A stretch of 64,000 nucleotides of DNA, from assembly GCF_013868155.1 (NCBI RefSeq), contig NZ_JACEOG010000002.1, positions 434,001 to 498,000 of the forward strand, written 5' to 3'. The position numbers and the translations under genes are program-made. Source of the stretch: Aeromicrobium phoceense (lineage in GTDB: Bacteria > Actinomycetota > Actinomycetes > Propionibacteriales > Nocardioidaceae). The notes below the pieces were generated by a model. It searched no databases. It had not been told where the DNA came from and was given only the letters and a program-made list of their open reading frames with translations. Shown piece by piece: positions 8,985-16,329 of the stretch (the stretch's first letter is position 1; every line of letters starts with the position of its first letter).

Positions 8985-9017
8985 CGAACCCATCCAGCCA
9001 GCTGCTCGATCGAAGGT
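8985..9017 (+). promoter_or_regulatory. possible SigK-like promoter upstream of the kinase gene
   Basis: CGAACCCATCC (8985-8995) is identical over 11 bases to the sequence carrying the -35 of the lipid operon (10957-10967). CGAAGG follows 15 bp later (9011-9016), compared with CCGAATC 15 bp after the -35 in the lipid operon. The -10 match is partial and one base out of register, so this is only a candidate. Confidence 0.3.
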
Positions 9018-9032
9018 ACAGCGCGCTGTACC
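9015..9032. promoter_or_regulatory. 18-bp perfect palindrome between divergent ABC and two-component operons
   Basis: GGTACAGCGCGCTGTACC reads the same on both strands. It is 58 bp from the ABC start codon and 34 bp from the kinase start codon. Relative to the predicted kinase start of transcription (about 9066) its centre is near -42, a usual site for an activator dimer. It is a strong candidate for the site of the LuxR-type regulator encoded at 10299. Confidence 0.6.
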
Positions 9033-9053
9033 GACGCCGCGGCGGCCGGCCGG

Positions 9054-9059
9054 TAGCGT
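9054..9059 (+). promoter_or_regulatory. leaderless -10 of the kinase gene
   Basis: TAGCGT ends 7 nt before ATG 9067. The in-frame GTG at 9058 lies partly inside this hexamer, which argues against it as the start codon. Confidence 0.55.
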
Positions 9060-9066
9060 GATCGCG

Positions 9067-10311
9067 ATGGACAGCGAACAGCCTACGCGAGGTCTCCGGG
9101 CACGGCTGCGCGACGCGTTCCGCAGCACCGGCCTCGCGGTCTACGGCGCCGGTCTCGGGTTCCTCGCGGTCCTCACGATCCCCTTCGCGATCGTGGTCGC
9201 GGTGCTGTGGTTCCTGCGGATCGGGCGTCCGCTGGTCCTGCCCTCCCTGCGCTGGCTGCAGTGGCTGAGCGGAGCCGAGCGCACCCGTCTGCGCCGCATC
9301 GGCCACCGCATCGACGATCCGCCCCGGGTCGCCGGCGAGCCGGAGCAGCAGGTGACGGACCCGGCCACCCGCCGCGAGCTCGGGTGGGGGCTGATCCACG
9401 GGACGGTCGGGCTCTTCCTCGGCCTGCTCGCGCTGCAGCTGCTGCTCGTCGGCGTGCACGACCTCGCCTACCCGCTGTGGTGGAAGCACGTGGGCACGGG
9501 GGAGCAGGAGCTGCTGAACGGACTGGTTCCTGCCCGCAGCGCCGACGCGGCGCTGTGGGGTCTCGTGACCGGCACGATCGCGCTGGTGCTCTGGTTCGTC
9601 GGCGCGCCGAGGCTGCTCGACTGGCAGTCGCGGAGCGGGCTGGCCCTGCTCGGCCCGGCCCCGGGCGCCGACCTCTCGCAGCGGGTCGTCGAGCTCACCG
9701 CGACCCGCGCGGCCGCCCTCGACGCCCATGCGGTCGAGCTGCGTCGCATCGAGCGCGCCCTCCACGACGGGGCACAGAACCGGGTGGTCGGCGTGGCGGG
9801 GCTGATCGGCGCGGCGCGACGCGAGGGGGAGCGGGACCCGGGCCGCGCGGAGGAGATCCTCGCGAGAGCCCAGGACACGACGGAGGAGGCGCTGGCCGAG
9901 CTGCGTGCCGTCGTCCGCTCGATCCTGCCGCCGGTGCTGGAGAATCGAGGACTCGCGGGAGCCCTCACGGCCCTGGCCGCCGACTGCGCCGTGCCGTGCA
10001 CGGTCACGATCGACGTGCCGGTGCGGTGTCCGGCCAGCGTGGAGACCACCGCCTACTTCGTGGTGGCCGAGTCGCTGACCAACGTGGCCAGGCACAGCCA
10101 CGCCAGCCGCGCCGAGGTCGAGGTGCGCCTGGACGCTGGCAGCCTCCACGTGCGCGTCGCCGACGACGGCCGTGGGGGAGCGGACCCCGCAGCGGGCTCG
10201 GGCCTGGCCGGGATCATCCGCCGGGTCGAGGCGCTCGACGGCGAGGCCCGGCTGAGCAGTCCGCCCGGCGGGCCGACCGAGCTGGAGGTGGAGCTGCCGT
10301 GCGGATCGTGA
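9067..10311 (+). CDS. sensor histidine kinase (HisKA_3/NarL-partner class)
   Basis: 414 residues. Hydrophobic segments lie near residues 25-52, 103-127 and 160-178, with no large extracellular sensor. The dimerisation/phosphoacceptor helix has IERALHDGAQNRVV with His233. The HATPase part shows an N-box in FVVAESLTNVARHS, G1 in VADDGRGGAD and G2 in GSGLAGI. Kinases with short loops next to an FtsX-type ABC exporter usually sense membrane stress or the exporter's substrate. The gene overlaps the regulator gene by 13 bp and is divergent from the exporter operon, with a palindrome in between. Confidence 0.93.
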   Translation: MDSEQPTRGLRARLRDAFRSTGLAVYGAGLGFLAVLTIPFAIVVAVLWFLRIGRPLVLPSLRWLQWLSGAERTRLRRIGHRIDDPPRVAGEPEQQVTDPATRRELGWGLIHGTVGLFLGLLALQLLLVGVHDLAYPLWWKHVGTGEQELLNGLVPARSADAALWGLVTGTIALVLWFVGAPRLLDWQSRSGLALLGPAPGADLSQRVVELTATRAAALDAHAVELRRIERALHDGAQNRVVGVAGLIGAARREGERDPGRAEEILARAQDTTEEALAELRAVVRSILPPVLENRGLAGALTALAADCAVPCTVTIDVPVRCPASVETTAYFVVAESLTNVARHSHASRAEVEVRLDAGSLHVRVADDGRGGADPAAGSGLAGIIRRVEALDGEARLSSPPGGPTELEVELPCGS

Positions 10312-10946
10312 TCGCCGAGGACGACACCCTGCTGCGCGAGGGCCTCAGCCTGGTGCTGGCCGGTGAGGGCTTCGACGTCGTCGCCGCCACGGCCGGCCCG
10401 GACGAGTTCCTCGCGGCCGTCGCCGAGCACCGCCCCGATCTCGCCGTGGTCGACGTGCGGATGCCGCCGACCCACACGGACGAGGGCATCAAGGCCGCCG
10501 TCGCCGCCCGACGCGCCCAGCCGGGCCTCGCGGTGCTCGTCCTCTCGGCGTACGTCGAGCAGAGCTTCGCCACCGACCTCCTCGCCGACGGCGCCGAGCG
10601 GGTGGGCTACCTGCTGAAGGAGCGCGTGGGCCGGGTCGACGCGTTCGTGGAGGCGCTCCGGCGCGTGGCCGACGGCGGCACCGCCATCGACCCCGAGGTG
10701 GTCGCCCAGCTGTTCGCGCAGAAGCGCTCCGGTGACCCGCTCGAGCGACTGACCGCGCGGGAGCGCGAGGTGCTCTCGGTGATGGCCGAGGGGCTGGGGA
10801 ACGCCGCGATCGGGCAGCGGCTGCACATCACCGACAACGCGGTGCACAAGCACATCCGCAACATCTTCATGAAGCTCGACCTCGCACCCGACGACCACAC
10901 CGACCGCCGCGTCGCCGCCGTCCTGCGCTACCTCGACGGCTCCTGA
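10299..10946 (+). CDS. LuxR/NarL-family response regulator
   Basis: 215 residues from GTG 10299, which sits inside the end of the kinase gene behind GGAG. The receiver domain begins VRIVIAEDD (acidic pocket), has the phospho-acceptor Asp52 in VVDVRMP, and a Thr/Ser and Lys in LVLSAY and YLLKERV. The output domain is a LuxR-type helix-turn-helix: LTAREREVLSVMAEGLGNAAI, then ITDNAVHKHIRNIF (about 150-195). It forms a pair with the overlapping kinase. The likely target is the palindrome at 9015-9032, giving autoregulation and control of the divergent ABC exporter. Confidence 0.94.
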   Translation: MRIVIAEDDTLLREGLSLVLAGEGFDVVAATAGPDEFLAAVAEHRPDLAVVDVRMPPTHTDEGIKAAVAARRAQPGLAVLVLSAYVEQSFATDLLADGAERVGYLLKERVGRVDAFVEALRRVADGGTAIDPEVVAQLFAQKRSGDPLERLTAREREVLSVMAEGLGNAAIGQRLHITDNAVHKHIRNIFMKLDLAPDDHTDRRVAAVLRYLDGS

Positions 10947-10956
10947 GCTCCCGGCA

Positions 10957-10989
10957 CGAACCCATCCGATCGGCCCGCGGCTCCGAATC
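10957..10989 (+). promoter_or_regulatory. SigK-like ECF promoter of the lipid-modification operon
   Basis: CCATCC (10962-10967) and CCGAATC (10983-10989) are separated by 15 bp. From memory, the M. tuberculosis SigK consensus is CCATCC followed about 16 bp later by CCGAAT(C), and SigK drives the homologous operon there. The -10 ends 6 nt before ATG 10996, so the transcript would be leaderless. Confidence 0.62.
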
Positions 10990-10995
10990 GCTCCC

Positions 10996-13002
10996 ATGGA
11001 TGCTCCGGAGAATCTCCGGGTTGCGGTCATCGGATCCGGGGTATCCGGACTGAGCGCGGCCTGGTTCGCCACCCAAGCGGGTGCACGCGTGGTGCTGTAC
11101 GAGTCGGACGAACGCCTCGGCGGACACGCCGACACGCACCTCGTCGTCGACGGGACGCAGGAGCTGGCGATCGACACGGGCTTCATCGTCCACAACCGCC
11201 ACACGTACCCGGTGCTGTGCCGGCTGTTCGACGAGCTCGGGGTGCAGACGCAGCCGTCGAAGATGTCGCTCTCGGTCCACGACGAGGCGACCGGGCTCGA
11301 GTGGGCGGGTGCCAAGGGGCGACGGGGACTGTTTCCCGAGCCGCGTCGACTGTTCGACGTGGGGCACTGGCGGATGCTCGTCGAGATCCCGCGCTTCCAC
11401 CGGGCAGCGCGCCGGCTGCTCGAGGCCCCGTCGGAGGCTGGCGACCCCACGCTCGACGAGTTCCTGGACCGGCACCGGTTCAGCGACCGCCTGCGCCGGC
11501 ACTTCGTCCGGGCGCTCGTGGCGGCGGTGTGGTCCTGCGACCCGGAGATCGCCGGCCGGTATCCGGCCCGGCACCTGTTCGCGTTCCTGGCGAACCACGG
11601 GATGCTCGCGGTGTTCGGCAGTCCCCGGTGGCGCACCGTCGTCGGCGGCTCGCGCGACTACGTGCTCAGGATCGCCAAGGAGCTTCCGGACATCCGGCTC
11701 TCGACGGCGGTCACGGGCGTCGAGGAGCACGCCGCCGGCGTGACCGTGCGCGACGCCGGCGGAGGCGAGGAGCGATTCGATCACGTGATCATCGCGACGC
11801 ATCCCCGCCAGGCGCTCGCGATGCTGTCGGCTCCGTCACCGGCGCAGCGGGAGGTCCTCGCAGCGATGCCGTACTCGCCGAACCCGGCGCTGCTGCACAC
11901 CGACGAGCGGCTGCTGCCGCGTGCGGACGGGGCCCGGGCGGCGTGGAACCTGCGTCTGCCGGAGTCCCCCGACGGGCGGGTGACGGTCACCTACGACATG
12001 ACCCGTCTCCAGCGGCTGCACACCGACACGCGATTCCTGGTGACCCTCGGAGGGGACGACCTCGTCGATCCCGCCACGATCATCGCGCGGATGGACTACG
12101 AGCACCCGGTCTACACGGCCGAGACCGTCGCCGCCCAGCGCCGCCTGCCCGAGATCGACACGGACCGGGTGGTGTTCGCCGGCGCCTACCACGGCTGGGG
12201 ATTTCACGAGGACGGAGCGCGTTCGGGCGCCGAGGCGGTGCGTCGGCTGGGCCTGGCCGATCCGCGGGCCGGCTCACCGGCCGGTCGCGCCCCCGAGGTC
12301 TACCGCACCCGGGTCGGCCATCGCCGGACCCAGCCCTTCACCCGGACGTTCGAGCAGCGATCCTCGACGTGGGTCGTCGACATCGACGAGCAGGCCGCGC
12401 GGCAGGAGCGGGAGCCACTCTGGCGTCGGGTGACCGTGGGCACGATCGAGGCGCGCGACCACCTAGGCGACCCGACGGCCACGTTGCGACAGAACCTGGC
12501 GGCGTTCCTGGCCCGCCACGGCATCGAGCTGGGAGACGCGAGCGTCCGGCTGATGGCCCACCCGCGAGCCTTCGGATTCTGCTTCAACCCGATCAGCGTG
12601 TGGTGGTGCACTCGCCGCGACGGCACCCCCCTCGCCACGGTCGTCGAGGTGCACAACACCTACGGCGACCGGCATGCGTACCTGTTCGACGGTGGGACGG
12701 AGGCCGAGCGCCGGGTGGACAAGGCGATGTACGTCTCTCCGTTCCACGGCGTGGCCGGGTCGTACCGGGTGACGGCGCCCCCGCCGACCGATGCCCTCGA
12801 CGTACGAGTCGAGCTCGACCTCCCGGAGGGCGCGACGTTCCAGGCGTCGATCCGCGGACGGCGGACGCGCGGGCTCAGGTGGCGCGCCGCCCTGGCCGGC
12901 CCGGCCGATCGGCTCGCCATCACCGCACACGGCCTTGCTCTCTGGATCCGGCGACTGCCGATCCAACCTCGCCCCACTCACCACCAAGAAGGTGTTCGAT
13001 GA
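10996..13002 (+). CDS. FAD-dependent amine-oxidase-like oxidoreductase fused to DUF1365
   Basis: 668 residues. Residues 1 to about 425 are a flavin amine-oxidase/COG2907 protein: dinucleotide fold VIGSGVSGLSAAW, then LGGHADT, DTGFIVHN, and a late FAGAYHGWGFHEDG segment that closes the FAD site. Residues about 435-660 are DUF1365 (COG3496): VYRTRVGHRRTQPFTRTF, AHPRAFGFCFNPISVWWC and VEVHNTYGDRH. In M. tuberculosis these are two neighbouring genes (Rv0449c, Rv0448c); here they are one chain. Together with the downstream methyltransferases they act on membrane-lipid acyl chains, probably reducing or rearranging a methylated intermediate; the exact reaction is not known. The stop overlaps the next start (ATGA at 12999-13002). 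Confidence 0.9.
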   Translation: MDAPENLRVAVIGSGVSGLSAAWFATQAGARVVLYESDERLGGHADTHLVVDGTQELAIDTGFIVHNRHTYPVLCRLFDELGVQTQPSKMSLSVHDEATGLEWAGAKGRRGLFPEPRRLFDVGHWRMLVEIPRFHRAARRLLEAPSEAGDPTLDEFLDRHRFSDRLRRHFVRALVAAVWSCDPEIAGRYPARHLFAFLANHGMLAVFGSPRWRTVVGGSRDYVLRIAKELPDIRLSTAVTGVEEHAAGVTVRDAGGGEERFDHVIIATHPRQALAMLSAPSPAQREVLAAMPYSPNPALLHTDERLLPRADGARAAWNLRLPESPDGRVTVTYDMTRLQRLHTDTRFLVTLGGDDLVDPATIIARMDYEHPVYTAETVAAQRRLPEIDTDRVVFAGAYHGWGFHEDGARSGAEAVRRLGLADPRAGSPAGRAPEVYRTRVGHRRTQPFTRTFEQRSSTWVVDIDEQAARQEREPLWRRVTVGTIEARDHLGDPTATLRQNLAAFLARHGIELGDASVRLMAHPRAFGFCFNPISVWWCTRRDGTPLATVVEVHNTYGDRHAYLFDGGTEAERRVDKAMYVSPFHGVAGSYRVTAPPPTDALDVRVELDLPEGATFQASIRGRRTRGLRWRAALAGPADRLAITAHGLALWIRRLPIQPRPTHHQEGVR

Positions 13003-14249
13003 CGACCCTCAGCCCGCTCGCGGCTCCCCAGTGGCCCAGCCTGGTCCTGCCGCCCAGCACGCGCACGAGCGACCTCCGAGCGGCCATGGCACGCCGCCTC
13101 TTCACCTCGGCCGTGGACCGGCTGGACGTGACCGTGGAGTTCGACGGCCACATTCTCGGCGCGGGCGGCCCCCGGATGACGATCCACCGCCCCGAGGAGT
13201 TCTTCCGGCGGCTGGGGAGCCAGCCCTCCACGGGGTTCGGCGAGTCATACATGACCGCCGCGTGGGACGCGGACGACCTCGGCGGATTCCTCACCGTGCT
13301 CGCTGCGGGGATCCGCACGCTCGTGCCGCGGCCGCTGCAGGTGATGCGCAGTGCCGTCATGCCGCGGCCACCGCGCGACGAGCGGGGGGACAAGGCGGAC
13401 ACCCAGCGCGTCGTCGGGCACCACTACGACCTGTCGAACGACCTGTTCGAGACATTCCTGGATCCGACGATGACCTACTCGAGCGCCCTGTTCGACGAGA
13501 CCGTCACCGGCACCCCGGTGGTCGGTGGCGACCTGGAGCAGGCCCAGGAGCGCAAGCTCGACCGCCTGTTGGACCTGGCCCGCGTCGGCGACGGCACGCA
13601 GCTGCTGGAGATCGGTTCGGGCTGGGGGTCGCTGGCCCTGCGGGCCGCCCGCCGCGGCGCCCGGGTCCGGACCATCACCCTGTCGGTGGCCCAGCAGCAG
13701 CTGGCGCGCGAGCGCATCGCCGAGGCCGGCCTGCAGGACCGGATCGACGTCGACCTGTGCGACTACCGCGACGTCGAGGGACGCTACGACGCGGTCGTGT
13801 CGATCGAGATGATCGAGGCCGTCGGCTGGCGCCACTGGAGCACCTACCTCGCGACGATCGACCGGGTGCTCGAGCCCGGAGGCAACGCGGCGATCCAGGC
13901 CATCACGATGCCGCACGACCGGATGAAGGCGACTCGCAACACCCAGACCTGGGTCACGAAGTACATCTTCCCCGGTGGGTTCCTGCCGTCGGTCCGGGCG
14001 CTCGAGGAGGCGACCGCGGGGACGTCGCTACGGCTCACGTCGACCGAGGCCATCGGAGCCCACTACGCCGAGACACTGCGGCAGTGGGACGAGGCGTTCC
14101 TGGCCCGTGCCGACGAGGTTCGGGCGCTCGGCCTCGACGACACCTTCAGCCGGATGTGGCACTTCTACCTGCAGTACTCGCGAGCCGGCTTCAGCTCGGG
14201 CTACCTCGACGACCACCATCTCGTCTACACGAAGGAGAGCGGCCGATGA
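12999..14249 (+). CDS. cyclopropane-fatty-acid-synthase-family methyltransferase, UfaA1-like (first copy)
   Basis: 416 residues. The SAM site is LLEIGSGWGSLAL (G206-G210), preceded by HHYDLSNDLFETFLDP and followed by CDYRDVEGRYDAVVSIEMIEAVG. This is the COG2230 fold, which adds a methylene or methyl group to the double bond of phospholipid-bound fatty acids. The segment equivalent to the bicarbonate-binding YSCAY of E. coli Cfa reads YSSALF here (Ser162 in place of Cys), and EHVG is replaced by EAVG. Its chemistry may therefore differ from true cyclopropanation, for example methyl transfer only. It is translationally coupled on both sides by ATGA overlaps. Confidence 0.9.
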   Translation: MTTLSPLAAPQWPSLVLPPSTRTSDLRAAMARRLFTSAVDRLDVTVEFDGHILGAGGPRMTIHRPEEFFRRLGSQPSTGFGESYMTAAWDADDLGGFLTVLAAGIRTLVPRPLQVMRSAVMPRPPRDERGDKADTQRVVGHHYDLSNDLFETFLDPTMTYSSALFDETVTGTPVVGGDLEQAQERKLDRLLDLARVGDGTQLLEIGSGWGSLALRAARRGARVRTITLSVAQQQLARERIAEAGLQDRIDVDLCDYRDVEGRYDAVVSIEMIEAVGWRHWSTYLATIDRVLEPGGNAAIQAITMPHDRMKATRNTQTWVTKYIFPGGFLPSVRALEEATAGTSLRLTSTEAIGAHYAETLRQWDEAFLARADEVRALGLDDTFSRMWHFYLQYSRAGFSSGYLDDHHLVYTKESGR

Positions 14250-15514
14250 GCCATCGACAGCACATCGACGGATTGGCCGGCCAGACCGCGGCCGTGCTCG
14301 AACCCGTCGTGGGCGAGATTCCCGTCCGCCTGGAGTTCTGGGACGGGTCGGTTGTCGGACCGATCCGGGGGCCGATCGTGCGGATCACGTCGCCGGCGGC
14401 TCTCCGCCGCCTGCTGTGGAGTCCGGGCGAGCTCGGAGCCGCGCAGGCCTACGTGTCCGGTGAGGCCGAGATCGAGGGGGATCTCGATGCCGCGCTGACG
14501 ACGCTGCTGGCCGCGGGCCGGAACGCGGGACCCGTTCCCGCCACACGGACCGCGAGAACGATGGCGCGCGCCCTGCCGCTGCTGATCAGGGCCGGGGCGA
14601 TCGGCCGACGTCCCCCGCCGCCGGCGTCGCAGGCGGTCGTGAAGGGCCGGCTGCACTCGCGCGACCGTGACCGCGCCGCGATCGCGCACCACTACGACCT
14701 GTCGAACGAGTTCTACGAGCAGATCCTCGATCCGACCATGGCCTACTCGTGCGGGTATTACACCTCCGACGACGTCACCCTGCAGCAGGCGCAGGAGGCG
14801 AAGCTCTCGCTGATCTGCCGCAAGCTCGGCCTCGGCGAGGGCAGCCGGCTGCTCGATGTCGGCTGTGGGTGGGGATCGCTCACGGTCCACGCCGCCCAGC
14901 ACTACGGGGCGCAGGTCGTGGCGGTCACGATCGCGGCCGAGCAGCGCGACTTCGTCGCCGAACGGGTCCGGCGCGAAGGCCTGGAGCACCTCGTGGAGGT
15001 GCGGCTGTGCGACTACCGCGACGCCACGGGGGAGTACGACGCCGCCGCGTCGGTCGAGATGGGCGAGCACGTCGGTGCCGAGAACTACGCGGTGTTCGCC
15101 GGAGTCCTGCACGACCGGGTGCGCCCCGGTGGCCGGGTGCTGATCCAGCAGATGTCGCGCACGGGACGATGGCCCGGCGGCGGCCCCTTCATCGAAAGCT
15201 TCATCGCTCCCGACATGCACATGCGTCCGGTGGGCCAGACGGTCGACCTGCTCGAGCGGTCCGGGCTGGAGGTCCGCGACGTCCACGCCCTGCGTGAGCA
15301 CTACGTGCGCACCGTCGGGGGATGGATCGAGAACTTCGAAAGCAACGTCGACCGCCTGACGGAGCTGGTCGGCGAGGAGGTCGTGCGCGTCTGGCGGCTC
15401 TACCTCGCCGGAGGCGCCGCCGCGTTCCGGGACGGCCGCATGGGGGTCGACCAGATCCTGGCGGTACGGCCGGGAGCGCCGCACGGTCTCGACCGCGAGC
15501 CTCGCGCATGGTGA
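14246..15514 (+). CDS. cyclopropane-fatty-acid-synthase-family methyltransferase (second copy)
   Basis: 422 residues. An N-terminal lipid-binding-like domain (about 1-125, with SGEAEIEGDLDAAL) precedes the methyltransferase: AHHYDLSNEFYEQILDPTMAYSCGYY, then LLDVGCGWGSLTVHAA (SAM), VEMGEHVG, and a C-terminal VWRLYLAGGAAAF helix. Unlike the first copy it keeps Cys169 at the bicarbonate position and the EHVG motif, so it looks like a regular Cfa-type enzyme. Two dissimilar Cfa paralogues in tandem suggest successive or alternative acyl modifications. ATGA overlap upstream; the stop overlaps the start of the DUF1295 gene by 7 bp. Confidence 0.9.
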   Translation: MSHRQHIDGLAGQTAAVLEPVVGEIPVRLEFWDGSVVGPIRGPIVRITSPAALRRLLWSPGELGAAQAYVSGEAEIEGDLDAALTTLLAAGRNAGPVPATRTARTMARALPLLIRAGAIGRRPPPPASQAVVKGRLHSRDRDRAAIAHHYDLSNEFYEQILDPTMAYSCGYYTSDDVTLQQAQEAKLSLICRKLGLGEGSRLLDVGCGWGSLTVHAAQHYGAQVVAVTIAAEQRDFVAERVRREGLEHLVEVRLCDYRDATGEYDAAASVEMGEHVGAENYAVFAGVLHDRVRPGGRVLIQQMSRTGRWPGGGPFIESFIAPDMHMRPVGQTVDLLERSGLEVRDVHALREHYVRTVGGWIENFESNVDRLTELVGEEVVRVWRLYLAGGAAAFRDGRMGVDQILAVRPGAPHGLDREPRAW

Positions 15515-16305
15515 CGGTCCTCGTCGCGTTCGTGGGCGTCGTCCTGGTCATGGCGGCCGGGGCGGTGGCGTCGCGGGTCAGGGACACGTTCGCGATCGTG
15601 GACGTCGCGTGGCCGGTGGCCTTCGCCGTGGGCATGGTGGCAGCGACGTCGGCGGGCCTCGTGGGTGATCTCGGGGAGGCCTGGCGAACCGTGCTGGCGC
15701 TCGTGCTGGTGCTGTGCTGGGCGGGACGGCTCGCCTCACACCTCGGCGCCCGGACCTTCGCGGCGCAGGAGGACGATCCGCGGTACCTCGAGTACATGGG
15801 GGGATCGGCGCGCGAGGTGCCGTTCGCGGCGCTGCTGACGAAGGTCTACGGCCTGCAGGCGGTGCTGGTGCTCGCGGTGGGCTACGCACTCTTCGCGTCG
15901 GCCTCGCTGCCCGTGCGCTGGCCGGTCGTCGCGGTCGTCGGCGCGGTGGTGGCCCTGGCGGGTATCGTGTTCGAGGCCGTCGCCGACCGTCAGCTCGCGG
16001 CCTACCGCGCGGAGCCGAAGGAGCAGCGCGCGCCGGTCCTGTCGACCGGTGTCTGGTCGTGGAGTCGGCACCCGAACTACTTCGGCGAGGCGGTGACGTG
16101 GTGGGGACTGTGGCTCGTGGCGGGGGCCGCGAGCGGGTGGGCGCCCCTGCTGTGGACCCTGCCCGCGCCGATCGTGCTGACCGCGATCGTCACCGTCGTG
16201 TCGGGTGTTCGGATCGCCGAACGCCGCATGCGCGGCCGATCCGGCTGGGACGCGTACGCGGACAGGACGTCCGTCTTCGTGCCACTGCCCCCGCGTCGGC
16301 CCTGA
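15508..16305 (+). CDS. DUF1295 (steroid-5-alpha-reductase-like) membrane protein
   Basis: 265 residues with about seven hydrophobic segments. The C-terminal half shows the DUF1295/ICMT-like signature: LSTGVWSWSRHPNYFGEAVTWWGLWL, then a terminal GWDAYADRTSVFVPLPP. The RHPNY motif binds a nucleotide or SAM cofactor in related integral-membrane reductases and methyltransferases. It is the fourth and last gene of the lipid operon, equivalent in position to Rv0446c. In mycobacteria sigK and rskA follow next; here a convergent secreted-protein gene follows instead. The start ATG 15508 lies inside the end of the preceding gene. Confidence 0.88.
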   Translation: MVTVLVAFVGVVLVMAAGAVASRVRDTFAIVDVAWPVAFAVGMVAATSAGLVGDLGEAWRTVLALVLVLCWAGRLASHLGARTFAAQEDDPRYLEYMGGSAREVPFAALLTKVYGLQAVLVLAVGYALFASASLPVRWPVVAVVGAVVALAGIVFEAVADRQLAAYRAEPKEQRAPVLSTGVWSWSRHPNYFGEAVTWWGLWLVAGAASGWAPLLWTLPAPIVLTAIVTVVSGVRIAERRMRGRSGWDAYADRTSVFVPLPPRRP

Positions 16306-16329
16306 CCTGCGGCTCCCGCGATGGGTCAG
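16302..16329. terminator. hairpin spanning the stop codons of two convergent genes
   Basis: CTGACC (16302-16307) pairs with GGTCAG (16324-16329), and inside it GCGG (16309-16312) pairs with CCGC (16316-16319). Both stop codons lie in the stem. No T tract follows, so efficiency is uncertain. Confidence 0.4.

Noticed and set aside
9058..9060. GTG start for the histidine kinase
   Set aside because: It overlaps the predicted -10 TAGCGT; ATG 9067 has the proper leaderless spacing.
5791..10149. A single 1452-codon open frame on the minus strand
   Set aside because: It is the permease frame read backwards through the ATPase and kinase genes. Only the part from ATG 8229 is protein-like; the rest is Arg/Pro-rich out-of-frame sequence opposite well-defined genes.
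11217..14249. A 1010-codon frame joining the FAD/DUF1365 gene and the first methyltransferase
   Set aside because: Its first 590 codons are an out-of-frame shadow; the true methyltransferase starts at ATG 12999 in an ATGA overlap.
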